Positions 1 through 7,525 of a stretch of 11,373 bases of DNA are shown piece by piece. The position numbers and the translations under genes are program-made. Source of the DNA: Pseudomonadota bacterium (GTDB lineage: Bacteria; Pseudomonadota; Gammaproteobacteria; Burkholderiales; Eutrophovitaceae). Below the pieces are notes generated by a model. It did not search any database. It had not been told where the DNA came from and was given only the letters and a program-made list of their open reading frames with translations. The stretch lies in assembly GCA_002704665.1 (NCBI GenBank), contig PAHB01000112.1, forward strand, positions 1-11,373, in the 5' to 3' direction. Positions within the stretch are counted from its first letter, which is position 1. Every line of letters begins with the position of its first letter.

Positions 1-1
1 A

Positions 2-88
2 ACGGAAAAAGGTGTAACATTACCTGCCGATTTGTTTAGCATCTATGTGGCTAATAGAACGAAAATAAAAACGAAAGAGAAAATATAA
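2..88 (+). CDS. C-terminal end of an upstream gene, unknown function (5' partial)
   Basis: An open frame enters from the left edge and ends at TAA 86-88, encoding 28 residues that finish lysine-rich (KIKTKEKI). The stop shares its last A with the next start (TAATG at 86-90), the same junction used elsewhere in this module. That and the absence of a competing frame make it likely to be a real gene end. Nothing in 28 residues identifies a family. Confidence 0.6.
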   Translation, partial: TEKGVTLPADLFSIYVANRTKIKTKEKI

Positions 89-912
89 TGACGAAAGCGA
101 AAAACGGAAACGTTCAAGTAAAGCCAAACTTCTCAATAGCATCTGTTGGAGAGGATCTAGCAGATAAGGGGTTTGAGCAAATGGGTGCAAAAGATTTAGC
201 GCTACCTTTTCTTAAGGTGCTAGGTCAATTGTCTCCACAAGTGACACAAGGCGATCCAGCTTTTATACCTGAAGCAAGACCAGGCATGATCTTTAATAGT
301 GTAACACAAGATCTGTTTGACGGGCAAAAAGGTATTGAAGTTGTTCCTTGTTACTACAAGCTTGAGTATTTAGAATGGCCTGATAGGCAGGAAGGTGCAA
401 ATGCACCCGCTGCTACTCACTCGGCTGATTCTAATATTCTTGCACAGACTACTAGGGATGATCAGAACTTGGATAGATTACCAAATGGTAATTATGTTCA
501 AGAGACTGCGTCACACTTTGTGATACGTGTATCAGAAGGTATTCCTCAAGAGTCTGCTCTCATGAGTATGAAAGCCACTCAAAGAAAAAAATCTAAGATG
601 TGGAATTCTATGATGAGAAGTGTAAAGGAAAAAAGATCAGATGGTAAGGGTTTCTATACTCCTGCCATGTTCACGCAAAGATATTTACTGACCACTGTGC
701 TTGAAAAGAATGCAAAGGGCACTTGGTATGGTTGGAAAATATCTCACATTGGTGCTGTTCAGAATCAATTAACACTTGATGCTGCAATGGGATTCTATGA
801 CAGTTGCTTAAAAGGCAATGTTAATGTGAAGTATGAACAAGAATCTGCGAACGCGAACCCAGGAGCGAATCCTGTACAACAAGAAGGTAAACCAGCTGGT
901 CGACCATTCTAA
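88..912 (+). CDS. Conserved-looking phage protein in replication module, possible ssDNA-binding role
   Basis: A 274-residue soluble protein with no membrane segment or signal peptide. I do not recognise a named family. The N-terminal third holds a hydrophobic core stretch, LPFLKVLGQLSPQV (39-52), followed by GMIFN and VTQDLF (66-77), and later aromatic patches (PCYYKLEYLEW, 87-97). The last 25 residues are rich in Asn, Gln, Gly and Pro and end in GRPF, which looks disordered and loosely recalls the Pro-Phe tip of SSB proteins. Its position directly upstream of primase and helicase with a TAATG overlap on each side suggests a replication or recombination accessory, perhaps an ssDNA-binding protein; that is inference from context. 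A sampled line of the gene is about 43% GC, above the primase gene that follows, which may reflect high expression. Confidence 0.85.
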   Translation: MTKAKNGNVQVKPNFSIASVGEDLADKGFEQMGAKDLALPFLKVLGQLSPQVTQGDPAFIPEARPGMIFNSVTQDLFDGQKGIEVVPCYYKLEYLEWPDRQEGANAPAATHSADSNILAQTTRDDQNLDRLPNGNYVQETASHFVIRVSEGIPQESALMSMKATQRKKSKMWNSMMRSVKEKRSDGKGFYTPAMFTQRYLLTTVLEKNAKGTWYGWKISHIGAVQNQLTLDAAMGFYDSCLKGNVNVKYEQESANANPGANPVQQEGKPAGRPF

Positions 913-2444
913 TGTTGGAAAGATTCAAGGAGCTGTTCAGCGGACTTGATGTTGCTTACGGTGAGTATTATCTCAACGGTGAAAGAGACAACAAGACCGG
1001 TAAAGAAAAAGGTAGGGCCACAACAAAACGTGGCCCTGTCACTAATGAATTATTTCAAAGACATCTTAACGGAGAAATAAATTTAGGTATCATTCCTATT
1101 AGATCAGACAACACATGTATTTGGGGATGCATTGATGTTGATAAATATGATCTTGATTATAAAAGTTTAATAAAAGAATTTAGAAATAAAAATTATCCGC
1201 TGGTGCCATACCGATCAAAATCTGGTGGAATGCATTTATTTTTACACACTTTAGAGCCAATAACTGCTTCAGACATGATTGATAAACTTCATGAGATAGC
1301 AGCTGATTTAGGACTATCAGGGTGTGAAATTTTTCCCAAACAAAGAAAGATAATGGTGCATAAAAATGATTTAGGTAATTGGCTAAACATACCTTACCAA
1401 CAAGCAGCAAGGACTACTCGTCATGCCATATATGATAATGGTATGGGTGTTCCAATAATAGAATTTTATGCTTGGGTACAAAAATTTAGAATTACAAAAA
1501 AAGTATTTGACGAAATTAAAATTGCTACTGATGGCTTTCCTTTGGAAGATGAGTTTGATCAATTTCCACCATGCTTACAAGCTTTAATTAGAAATGGCTG
1601 TGAGGATGGTTTTAGAAATAATGCTTTGACAGGTTTTGCTACTTTAGCTAAAAAAAGAAATCCTGAGGGTTGGCAGAAAGAAGTTTGGGAACGTAATGAA
1701 GGATTCAATCAACCACTGCCTGCAAGAGAAGTTCAAGCGTTGATAACTCAATACGAAAAAAAAGAATACCAATACAAATGCACTGATGCTCCTCTAAAAA
1801 ATCATTGTAATTCAGCTGTATGTAAAGAATTAAAATATGGAATTGATAGTGTAGATTACTTACCTACCATCGATTCGTTTCAAGTTTTAAAGACAAAGCC
1901 ACCAATTTATTTTTTAACTATTGATAAAAAAACAGTTGAACTAACTGGTAAACAATTAAATCAACAACAACTTTTGTCAGAACAATTATTTGATCAAGCA
2001 GATATTGTTTGGCAAAAAGTAAAAGATAAGGATTACAGAGTATTCTTAAATAAATTAAAATCCATGCAACAACCTATAGAAGGCTATGATGAAAGCAATG
2101 AATCTGAAGAAGAATTTAAAGATACTATGATTCAATTTACGCAAGAAACTCAACAAGCAGATAATGCGTCACAAGTCGAAGCTGAGATGTGGTTTTTACA
2201 TGAGAAAGTAATTGTATTTAAATATAGAACTTTTGAAAGATTTATAAAAAAATCTGACAAGGCAGCTAAGAAATTTGAAATTATAAGCATGCTTAAAAAG
2301 AACGGTTGTACCAAGCATGACTATTACGATAAATTAAAATTAAAATATGTTTGGTTGTGCAATAAGATAGATGAGCCAGTCATAGAAAGATCTAATATTG
2401 TATTTAAACGAAAGCAGGCTCCATTTGAAAAACAAAACGATTAA
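912..2444 (+). CDS. Archaeo-eukaryotic-type DNA primase (TOTE/AEP-like) with C-terminal Cys cluster
   Basis: This 510-residue protein probably synthesises primers for phage DNA replication. Residues about 1-165 fit an AEP catalytic domain of the TOTE-primase type: acidic motif CIDVDKYD with D75 and D77 as metal ligands, then SKSGGMHLFLH (102-112) with H108 as the nucleotide-binding histidine, then GCEIFPKQ (137-144) and a conserved-looking NWLNIPY (156-162). Residues about 215-310 resemble a primase C-terminal module: PPCLQALIRNG with C221, GFRNNALTGFATLAKK (233-248), and a cysteine set C290, C299, C304 that with C221 could bind Fe-S or zinc. Residues 320-510 probably include a winged-helix-like tail. 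The start overlaps the previous stop (TAATG), and the 3' end overlaps the helicase start by 20 bases, so translation is likely coupled. The AEP call is firm; the cluster assignment is inference. Confidence 0.88.
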   Translation: MLERFKELFSGLDVAYGEYYLNGERDNKTGKEKGRATTKRGPVTNELFQRHLNGEINLGIIPIRSDNTCIWGCIDVDKYDLDYKSLIKEFRNKNYPLVPYRSKSGGMHLFLHTLEPITASDMIDKLHEIAADLGLSGCEIFPKQRKIMVHKNDLGNWLNIPYQQAARTTRHAIYDNGMGVPIIEFYAWVQKFRITKKVFDEIKIATDGFPLEDEFDQFPPCLQALIRNGCEDGFRNNALTGFATLAKKRNPEGWQKEVWERNEGFNQPLPAREVQALITQYEKKEYQYKCTDAPLKNHCNSAVCKELKYGIDSVDYLPTIDSFQVLKTKPPIYFLTIDKKTVELTGKQLNQQQLLSEQLFDQADIVWQKVKDKDYRVFLNKLKSMQQPIEGYDESNESEEEFKDTMIQFTQETQQADNASQVEAEMWFLHEKVIVFKYRTFERFIKKSDKAAKKFEIISMLKKNGCTKHDYYDKLKLKYVWLCNKIDEPVIERSNIVFKRKQAPFEKQND

Positions 2445-3996
2445 AATATTTGGTCCACCAGGAACCGGTAAAACTACAACTTTATTAAATAGATTAGATA
2501 AATGGTTTAGCAGAGGCATACTGCCAAGAGAAGTTGCTTACTTATCTTTTACTAATAAAGCTGTCAACGAAGCAAGAAAAAGAGCTAACAAAAAATTTCC
2601 TGATTGCGATGATGAGGATTTAGGCAATTTTAGGACCATACATAGTTTTTGTCGTAAGTTCAGAAAGCAAGTGCCTGTGATAGATCCTGAAATAGATATG
2701 GTTGAGTTTGCACAAAATTTAGGAATGTCTAAGCCTGCATATGAAAGTTATAATGGAGTACAGGTTTTTAACGATTGGTCTTTACGTGTATATGATAAAT
2801 CTAGAAATAAATTAATTACACCAGAGCAACAATTTGTTTCTGAAACAATAAAACGTGCAACACTTCCTAGGTTTCAATTAATTTATCAACAGTATGAAAT
2901 ATTTAAACAAGACCACAGAGTAGATTTTACGGACATGATTACACATTTTATTAAACACGAAACTGCGCCCTTTCTTAAAATATTAATTATTGACGAAGCG
3001 CAGGATCTTACACCCTTGCAATGGCAAATGGTAGACAAGTTAGCTAAAAATTCTGAAAGAATTTACATTGCAGGAGATGATGATCAAGCTATCTTTGAAT
3101 GGAATGGTGCTGATGTAAATGACTACATAAAATTTCCTGGTCGTAATTACATTTTAAAACAATCACACAGAATACCAAAAGTTGTTCACGAATTTAGTTC
3201 TTATATTTCTGACATGATTAAGCCTAGAGTTTCAAAACAATTTTTACCTTCTAACAAAAAAGGTTTTATTAAAACGCATTCTTCTTTTTTAGATATATCT
3301 GATATGATTAGTCAATCAGATGGTGACTGGCTTATACTTGGTAGGACTCAAGAAATTGTTAAGGAGCTAGAGGAGATGGCTCGTCAATCTGGTATTTTTT
3401 TTCAGAACACAAAAGGTAAAACATCATTCGATTTAAATAAGTGGAACGCTATAAAATACTGGAATAAACTTATGAATAATGGTGTTGTAAATAAGGAAGA
3501 AGCTGGTATAGTTTACGCATATGTTAATGAGATCGCTTATGGGTGGAGATCCATTGAAAGCAAAAGATGGATGAATATAGATAGTGGTAACCAAATGAAC
3601 ATAGACTTCTTACGAACCTTTGCAGGTTTAGTGGCAGATCCAGGTCCTTGGCAGCAAGTCTTCAACAAAAACTTTCCAGAAAAAGATAAATTTTATTTTG
3701 AAAAAATTTTAGAAAAAAAGATAGATCTAGACATATCTTCAAGAGTTGTTATAGATACTATTCATTCAATTAAAGGTGGTGAGGCAGACCATGTATGTGT
3801 TTATGAAAAATCTAATTGGCCCGCACATTTTGGGCATAAAATTGGGCTCGCACGAAGTTCTGAGGCAAGAGTATGGTACGTAGGTGTAACAAGAGCAAGG
3901 GAAACTCTGCATATTTTAAGGACATATCATGAGTATTTCTTCCCATTGGCAAGACTGTATAATCAGTTTATAAAGGATCATTATGGTAATGGCTAA
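2425..3996 (+). CDS. UvrD/Rep-like superfamily 1A DNA helicase
   Basis: An ATP-dependent DNA translocase or helicase of about 523 residues, probably the replicative or repair helicase of this phage. All SF1 motifs are present in order (numbered from TTG 2425): Walker A GPPGTGKTTT (10-19), Ia AYLSFTNKA, Ib TIHSF (71-75), Walker B IIDEAQD (188-194), III GDDDQAIFEWNGAD (217-230), IV QSHRIP (246-251), V IDTIHSIKGGEAD (443-455) and VI YVGVTRARE (485-493). I choose TTG 2425 because AGCAGG sits six bases upstream; a TTG at 2398 would add nine residues inside the primase gene with no clear ribosome site, and no ATG lies near the Walker motif. It overlaps the primase by 20 bases and the next gene by 14. 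At about 523 residues it is shorter than bacterial UvrD (about 720), so accessory subdomains are reduced. Confidence 0.93.
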   Translation: MKNKTIKIFGPPGTGKTTTLLNRLDKWFSRGILPREVAYLSFTNKAVNEARKRANKKFPDCDDEDLGNFRTIHSFCRKFRKQVPVIDPEIDMVEFAQNLGMSKPAYESYNGVQVFNDWSLRVYDKSRNKLITPEQQFVSETIKRATLPRFQLIYQQYEIFKQDHRVDFTDMITHFIKHETAPFLKILIIDEAQDLTPLQWQMVDKLAKNSERIYIAGDDDQAIFEWNGADVNDYIKFPGRNYILKQSHRIPKVVHEFSSYISDMIKPRVSKQFLPSNKKGFIKTHSSFLDISDMISQSDGDWLILGRTQEIVKELEEMARQSGIFFQNTKGKTSFDLNKWNAIKYWNKLMNNGVVNKEEAGIVYAYVNEIAYGWRSIESKRWMNIDSGNQMNIDFLRTFAGLVADPGPWQQVFNKNFPEKDKFYFEKILEKKIDLDISSRVVIDTIHSIKGGEADHVCVYEKSNWPAHFGHKIGLARSSEARVWYVGVTRARETLHILRTYHEYFFPLARLYNQFIKDHYGNG

Positions 3997-4858
3997 AGGC
4001 AATTGGGATTATTCGGGAGAACCTAAACTTAGGATTCTATCTTTGGGAGCTGGCGTTCAATCTTCAACGATGGCGCTGATGGCTAATGAGGGAGCTTTTG
4101 GCCCATTACCTGATTACGCAATATTTGCAGATACAGGTTGGGAACCAAAAAAAGTTTATGAACATTTAGATTGGTTAAAAGGTCAATTAAAATATCCTGT
4201 TTTAATTTGTAAGAATCACTTAAAATCAGGCAGCATTAAACAAGATATGATAGATGAAGTAAAAAAAGAAAAAGGTTTTTTACACATTCCTTTTTTTGCA
4301 CGAAACACTAAAACTAATAAGATAGGTATAGGCCCTCGTCAATGCACTAGAAATTATAAAATAACTCCAATTAACAGAAGAATTAGACATCTGGTCGGAT
4401 TAAAAGATAGGCAAAGATTTCCAAGAGATATTTGGGTCGAAGTGTGGGTAGGTATATCTACTGATGAAGCAATGAGAATGAAGCCTTCAAGAGAAAAATG
4501 GGTAAAAAATATTTGGCCTTTGATTGATAAAAAAATGTCAAGACAAGCTTGCCTAGATTGGTATGAAGGAAAGAATTATAGACGACCAGCAAAAAGTTCT
4601 TGTGTAGGTTGTCCATATCATGATAATACTTTATGGAACGAAATAAAAGTAGACACACCAGAAGAGTTTGAAGAGGCGTGCCAGCTTGATGATATGATTA
4701 GAGATTCAGCAAGAAATCCAGACATAAAAAGATATCTACACAGAAAGGGCGTGCCTTTAAGATCTATCGACTTTGAAGAATTACTAAAAAAGAAAAAGAA
4801 ACCTGAAGATCAATTAGATTTATTCAACAATGAATGTGAAGGGATGTGTGGGGTCTAA
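3983..4858 (+). CDS. PP-loop ATPase, phage PAPS reductase/DndC-like family
   Basis: A 291-residue member of the adenine nucleotide alpha-hydrolase (PP-loop) superfamily, commonly labelled phosphoadenosine phosphosulfate reductase in phages. The PP-loop is SLGAGVQSS (20-28), followed by FADTGWEP (48-55), PRQCTRNYKI (118-127, C121) and VGISTDEAMRMK (156-167). SCVGCPYH (206-213) holds a C207/C210 pair and the tail ECEGMCGV holds C285 and C289; these four cysteines could bind a metal or Fe-S cluster or serve in sulfur chemistry. The family is generally expected to adenylate a substrate and, in relatives, transfer sulfur; the phage substrate is not known to me. ATG 3983 is chosen because AAAGGA lies five bases upstream; ATG 3989 is possible. 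It sits between helicase and polymerase, so a role in nucleic acid modification or nucleotide metabolism is inferred. Confidence 0.85.
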   Translation: MVMAKGNWDYSGEPKLRILSLGAGVQSSTMALMANEGAFGPLPDYAIFADTGWEPKKVYEHLDWLKGQLKYPVLICKNHLKSGSIKQDMIDEVKKEKGFLHIPFFARNTKTNKIGIGPRQCTRNYKITPINRRIRHLVGLKDRQRFPRDIWVEVWVGISTDEAMRMKPSREKWVKNIWPLIDKKMSRQACLDWYEGKNYRRPAKSSCVGCPYHDNTLWNEIKVDTPEEFEEACQLDDMIRDSARNPDIKRYLHRKGVPLRSIDFEELLKKKKKPEDQLDLFNNECEGMCGV

Positions 4859-5075
4859 AAAGAAAGCTTTAGAGTATCAGGAAGGTGGAAAGCATTACGT
4901 TCAACATGCGATCCAACCTGTGGTTTATTGTATGAAAAATAAATTAAATACAATAGATTCTAATATAATTAAATATGCAACAAGAAGAAAGCCTGGCGAA
5001 ACTTCAAAACAAAGATATAATAAAATCATACACTATGCAAAACTTGGAATTGAATTAGATGACCAATCAAATTAA
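4830..5075 (+). CDS. DUF3310 family small protein
   Basis: An 81-residue protein whose core (about residues 15-77) fits DUF3310: YQEGGKHY, then hydrophobic HAIQPVVYCM, then IIKYATRRKPGE and a closing helix KIIHYAKLGIEL. DUF3310 is common in phages and also occurs in the T7 gp1.7 nucleotide kinase; its biochemical role in stand-alone form is not established. The gene overlaps the PP-loop gene by 29 bases and the polymerase by 17, so it is part of the replication operon. No clear Shine-Dalgarno precedes ATG 4830; GTG 4848 has AAGGGA only three bases upstream, which is too close, so I keep the ATG but the true start is uncertain. The overlapping part contributes only the first nine or so residues, outside the domain. 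Confidence 0.82.
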   Translation: MNVKGCVGSKKKALEYQEGGKHYVQHAIQPVVYCMKNKLNTIDSNIIKYATRRKPGETSKQRYNKIIHYAKLGIELDDQSN

Positions 5076-6936
5076 TTTTACATTTCAAGATTCAGATTGG
5101 GTCCCTCCTACAAGTTATCCTGATTTAAGAAACGCAAAAGAAATTTCAATTGATTTAGAAACAAAAGATCCAGATATAAAAACCAAAGGACCAGGTTGGC
5201 CAACACAAAACGGAAACATTATTGGTATTGCTGTCGCGACAGATACCTTTAAAGGTTATTATCCTGTTGCACATGAAGCTGGCGGTAACATGGACATGAT
5301 GATGACATTAAAATGGATACAAGATATTTGTAGATCAGATGCAGTAAAAGTATTTCATAATGCGGTATATGATATTGGTTGGTTAAGATCTATGGGAGTT
5401 GTAGTATATGGTAAAGTTGCAGATACAATGATTGCTGCTGCCTTGATAGATGAAAATAGAAGATTTTATAATTTAAACTCTTTATCAGTTGATTACATAT
5501 CAGAATTAAAATCAGAGGCTGGTTTAAAAGAAGCTGCTCAAGATTGGGGTATAGATGCAAAAGCCGAAATGTTTAAACTGCCGGCTAAATTTGTAGGTCC
5601 TTATGCAGAACAAGATGCATCTCTTACTCTTAAACTTTGGCAAAGATTCAAAACTGAAATTACTAGACAAGACTTGACTGATGTTTGGGAAATGGAAATG
5701 GAATTGTTACCCATCTTAATTCATATGAGAGCACATGGTGTAAGAGTTAATCTGGATGGTGCGGAAAAATTAAAAAAAGAATTTTTAGAAAGAGAAAAGA
5801 AAGCGCTGTTGAAAATTAAAAAGGCTGCGGGTATTGAAGTAGATATATGGGCAGCTAGATCAATTGCAAAAGCTTTTGATAAGTTGAAGATCTCTTATCC
5901 TTTGACAGAAAAAGCAAAGGAACCATCTTTTACTCAAAATTGGCTTACTAATTGTGAGGCACCCATAGCTGGTTTGATTCGTGAAGCGAGAGAAGTTAAT
6001 AAATTTCACTCTACTTTCATCGATTCAATATTTAAATTTGAACATAATGGGAGGATACATGCGGAAATAAATCAGTTAAAGGGTGACTTAGGGGGGACCG
6101 TATCCGGTAGGCTCTCTTACGCTCACCCTAATTTACAGCAAATACCAGCTCGAAACAAGGAACTCGGACCCAGGATCCGATCACTGTTTTTACCTGATAA
6201 GCTATGTAAATGGGGGTCTTTTGACTATTCACAACAAGAGCCAAGGTTGGTAGCTCACTATGCCTCAAGTATAGGGTTTAACGGCTCTGAGGAGCTCGTA
6301 GAGGCCTATAAAAACGAAAATGCGGACTTCCATCAGACAGTTGCAGATATGGCAGGAATTCCAAGATCTCAAGCAAAAACAATTAACCTAGGTATATTTT
6401 ATGGTATGGGAAAAAATAAACTCTCACGTGAATTAGGCATAGACAAAGATCAAGCTGAATTAATTTTAAAAGAATATAATGCAAAGGTACCCTTTGTAAA
6501 ACAATTAGCTAATAGAGCTGCTGATTCTGCAGATAAAAACGGAGCTATCTGGACGCTTAAAGGTAGAAAATGTAGATTTGAACAATGGGAACCAAGTTCA
6601 TTTGGATTACATAAATCTACAAATTTTGAAGATGCAGTGAATAAATATGGTAAAAATGGAATTAAACGAGCCGGCACGTACAAAGCTCTTAATAGATTAA
6701 TTCAAGGATCTGCTGCTGATCAAGTCAAACAAGCAATGATTGATTGTGCAAAAAAGAATTATTATCCACTGATTCAAATACATGATGAGTTATGTTTTAG
6801 CCTTCCACGGGAAAATTCAGAACCTGCCATGAACGAAATAAAAACAATTATGGAAAACTGTATACCCACATTGAAAGTCCCTTCTAAAGTAGATATAGTC
6901 GTTGGGGATAACTGGGGTCATACAGATGAATATTAA
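5059..6936 (+). CDS. polA: Family A DNA polymerase with 3'-5' exonuclease
   Basis: The replicative polymerase of this phage, 625 residues, with proofreading and polymerase domains and no 5' nuclease, as usual for phage PolA. Exonuclease motifs: IDLETKD (D32, E34), FHNAVYDIGWL (N101, D105) and YAEQD (Y182, D186), all catalytic positions intact. Polymerase motifs: SGRLSYAHPNLQQIPAR (349-365), motif A FDYSQQEPR (D389), motif B RSQAKTINLGIFYG (R436, K440, Y448) and motif C IHDE (H575, D576, E577). The C terminus ends in the typical VGDNWG. In motif B the residue matching E. coli Phe762 is L444 (codon CTA 6388-6390). Motif A reads SQQEPR rather than the usual SQIELR. It overlaps DUF3310 by 17 bases and the next gene by 11. 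About 6061-6300 is noticeably more GC-rich than the rest. Confidence 0.96.
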   Translation: MTNQINFTFQDSDWVPPTSYPDLRNAKEISIDLETKDPDIKTKGPGWPTQNGNIIGIAVATDTFKGYYPVAHEAGGNMDMMMTLKWIQDICRSDAVKVFHNAVYDIGWLRSMGVVVYGKVADTMIAAALIDENRRFYNLNSLSVDYISELKSEAGLKEAAQDWGIDAKAEMFKLPAKFVGPYAEQDASLTLKLWQRFKTEITRQDLTDVWEMEMELLPILIHMRAHGVRVNLDGAEKLKKEFLEREKKALLKIKKAAGIEVDIWAARSIAKAFDKLKISYPLTEKAKEPSFTQNWLTNCEAPIAGLIREAREVNKFHSTFIDSIFKFEHNGRIHAEINQLKGDLGGTVSGRLSYAHPNLQQIPARNKELGPRIRSLFLPDKLCKWGSFDYSQQEPRLVAHYASSIGFNGSEELVEAYKNENADFHQTVADMAGIPRSQAKTINLGIFYGMGKNKLSRELGIDKDQAELILKEYNAKVPFVKQLANRAADSADKNGAIWTLKGRKCRFEQWEPSSFGLHKSTNFEDAVNKYGKNGIKRAGTYKALNRLIQGSAADQVKQAMIDCAKKNYYPLIQIHDELCFSLPRENSEPAMNEIKTIMENCIPTLKVPSKVDIVVGDNWGHTDEY

Positions 6937-7120
6937 AATAAATGAAAAATTAAATATAGGGCAATGTCCTGTTTGCCATGAGCATACACATTTCAATCCT
7001 ACTAAAAGAAAAAAATTCTACACTTGTACATTGTGTTTAGAATTGGTCGAGCAGAAAATTAACGGAAAGGTAGTCTATACTGAAGTTAGTGTTCCAGGAA
7101 TTGTTTTAGACCAGGATTAA
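6926..7120 (+). CDS. Small zinc-ribbon protein
   Basis: A 64-residue protein with two CXXC knuckles, CPVC (C14, C17) and CTLC (C34, C37), 16 residues apart, with basic PTKRKK between them. This is the layout of a zinc ribbon, so it probably binds zinc and perhaps nucleic acid or a polymerase partner. The family is not recognised. I start at ATG 6926, inside the last codons of polA (11-base overlap), with a GGGG stretch about 8-9 bases upstream as a weak ribosome site. An upstream in-frame TTG at 6902 would lie deeper in polA and is less likely. It is the last plus-strand gene of the replication module; its TAA shares bases with the stop codon of the converging minus-strand gene. Confidence 0.72.
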   Translation: MNIKINEKLNIGQCPVCHEHTHFNPTKRKKFYTCTLCLELVEQKINGKVVYTEVSVPGIVLDQD

Positions 7121-7302
7121 ACTTTAACTTCTAATTCTTTTTTTGCATCAGTCACACACTGATTATTGATGGCCACCTTAATATTTTTTATATCAATGTC
7201 CATCCACTTCATGTCAGGTGTTACTTGGTTTTGGTTCAGTGCCTGTTGCGCCCACTGATGTTCCAATTTTAGTTTCTTTTGAACTAACTTTTGTAAGCTC
7301 AT
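7117..7302 (-). CDS. Small protein of unknown function, last gene of minus-strand island
   Basis: A 61-residue protein, not recognised. Residues 1-22 look like a charged helix (MSLQKLVQKKLKLEHQWAQQ), the remainder is mixed with one cysteine (C49) and a lysine/glutamate-rich end. The start is set by a near-perfect ribosome site on the minus strand, GAGGAGG at 7315-7309, six bases before ATG 7302. A longer in-frame reading up to 7377 would ignore that site and is rejected. The first 89 bases lie inside the 3' part of the neighbouring minus-strand gene in a different frame, which is a long overlap. The stop (7119-7117) overlaps the stop of the plus-strand zinc-ribbon gene in the bases TTAA, so the two operons converge with no spacer. 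No function is proposed. Confidence 0.62.
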   Translation of the reverse strand: MSLQKLVQKKLKLEHQWAQQALNQNQVTPDMKWMDIDIKNIKVAINNQCVTDAKKELEVKV

Positions 7303-7525
7303 TAGTAACCTCCTCAATTGTGCAGAAAAAACGATCCGGTGTATATATCGGATCTGAGCCTCTAGGTTGTATTTCACCTTTAAAGCCTTTGACGAAGAAA
7401 TTTTTTAAACTTTCTTCATCGTTTTGTCCGCTTATTACCTCATCGTAATACATACCTTTATGCCTTATTTGTATACGATAAGCATTCGTGGGTGAATTAT
7501 ATGCACTTTTATCGAATCTTGTCAA
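7214..7525 (-). CDS. Hypothetical protein, middle gene of minus-strand island (TTG start)
   Basis: A 103-residue soluble protein, not recognised. Visible features are an N-terminal NSPTNAYRIQIRHKGMYYDE section with alternating hydrophobic residues, suggesting beta strands, a central GFKGEIQP, then FFCTIEEV, and a low-complexity tail rich in Thr, Ser, Lys and Gly (about 80-103) that may be disordered. The start is TTG 7525, overlapping the TGA of the preceding minus-strand gene (TTGA), with AAGGTGGAG ending two bases before the TTG and its AAGG core seven bases upstream, a usable ribosome site. An internal ATG at 7453 is possible but would lose the N-terminal strands. The tail region coincides with the start of the 61-residue gene in another frame, which may explain its odd composition. 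Confidence 0.6.
   Translation of the reverse strand: MTRFDKSAYNSPTNAYRIQIRHKGMYYDEVISGQNDEESLKNFFVKGFKGEIQPRGSDPIYTPDRFFCTIEEVTNELTKVSSKETKIGTSVGATGTEPKPSNT

Noticed and set aside
1180..1410. Minus-strand frames inside the primase, PP-loop, polymerase and methyltransferase genes
   Set aside because: They are antisense to well-identified enzymes and show no motif or ribosome site.
6424..6431. TCACGTGA inside polA as a second parS site
   Set aside because: Only the central eight bases match; the flanking GTT/AAC parts of parS are absent, and the bases encode conserved polymerase residues.
7118..7160. T-run (CTTTTTTTGC) after the zinc-ribbon gene as an intrinsic terminator
   Set aside because: No stable stem precedes the T-run, and it is coding sequence of the minus-strand gene.
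7218..7448. Plus-strand frame opposite the minus-strand island
   Set aside because: It is antisense to genes with good minus-strand ribosome sites and has no ribosome site of its own.
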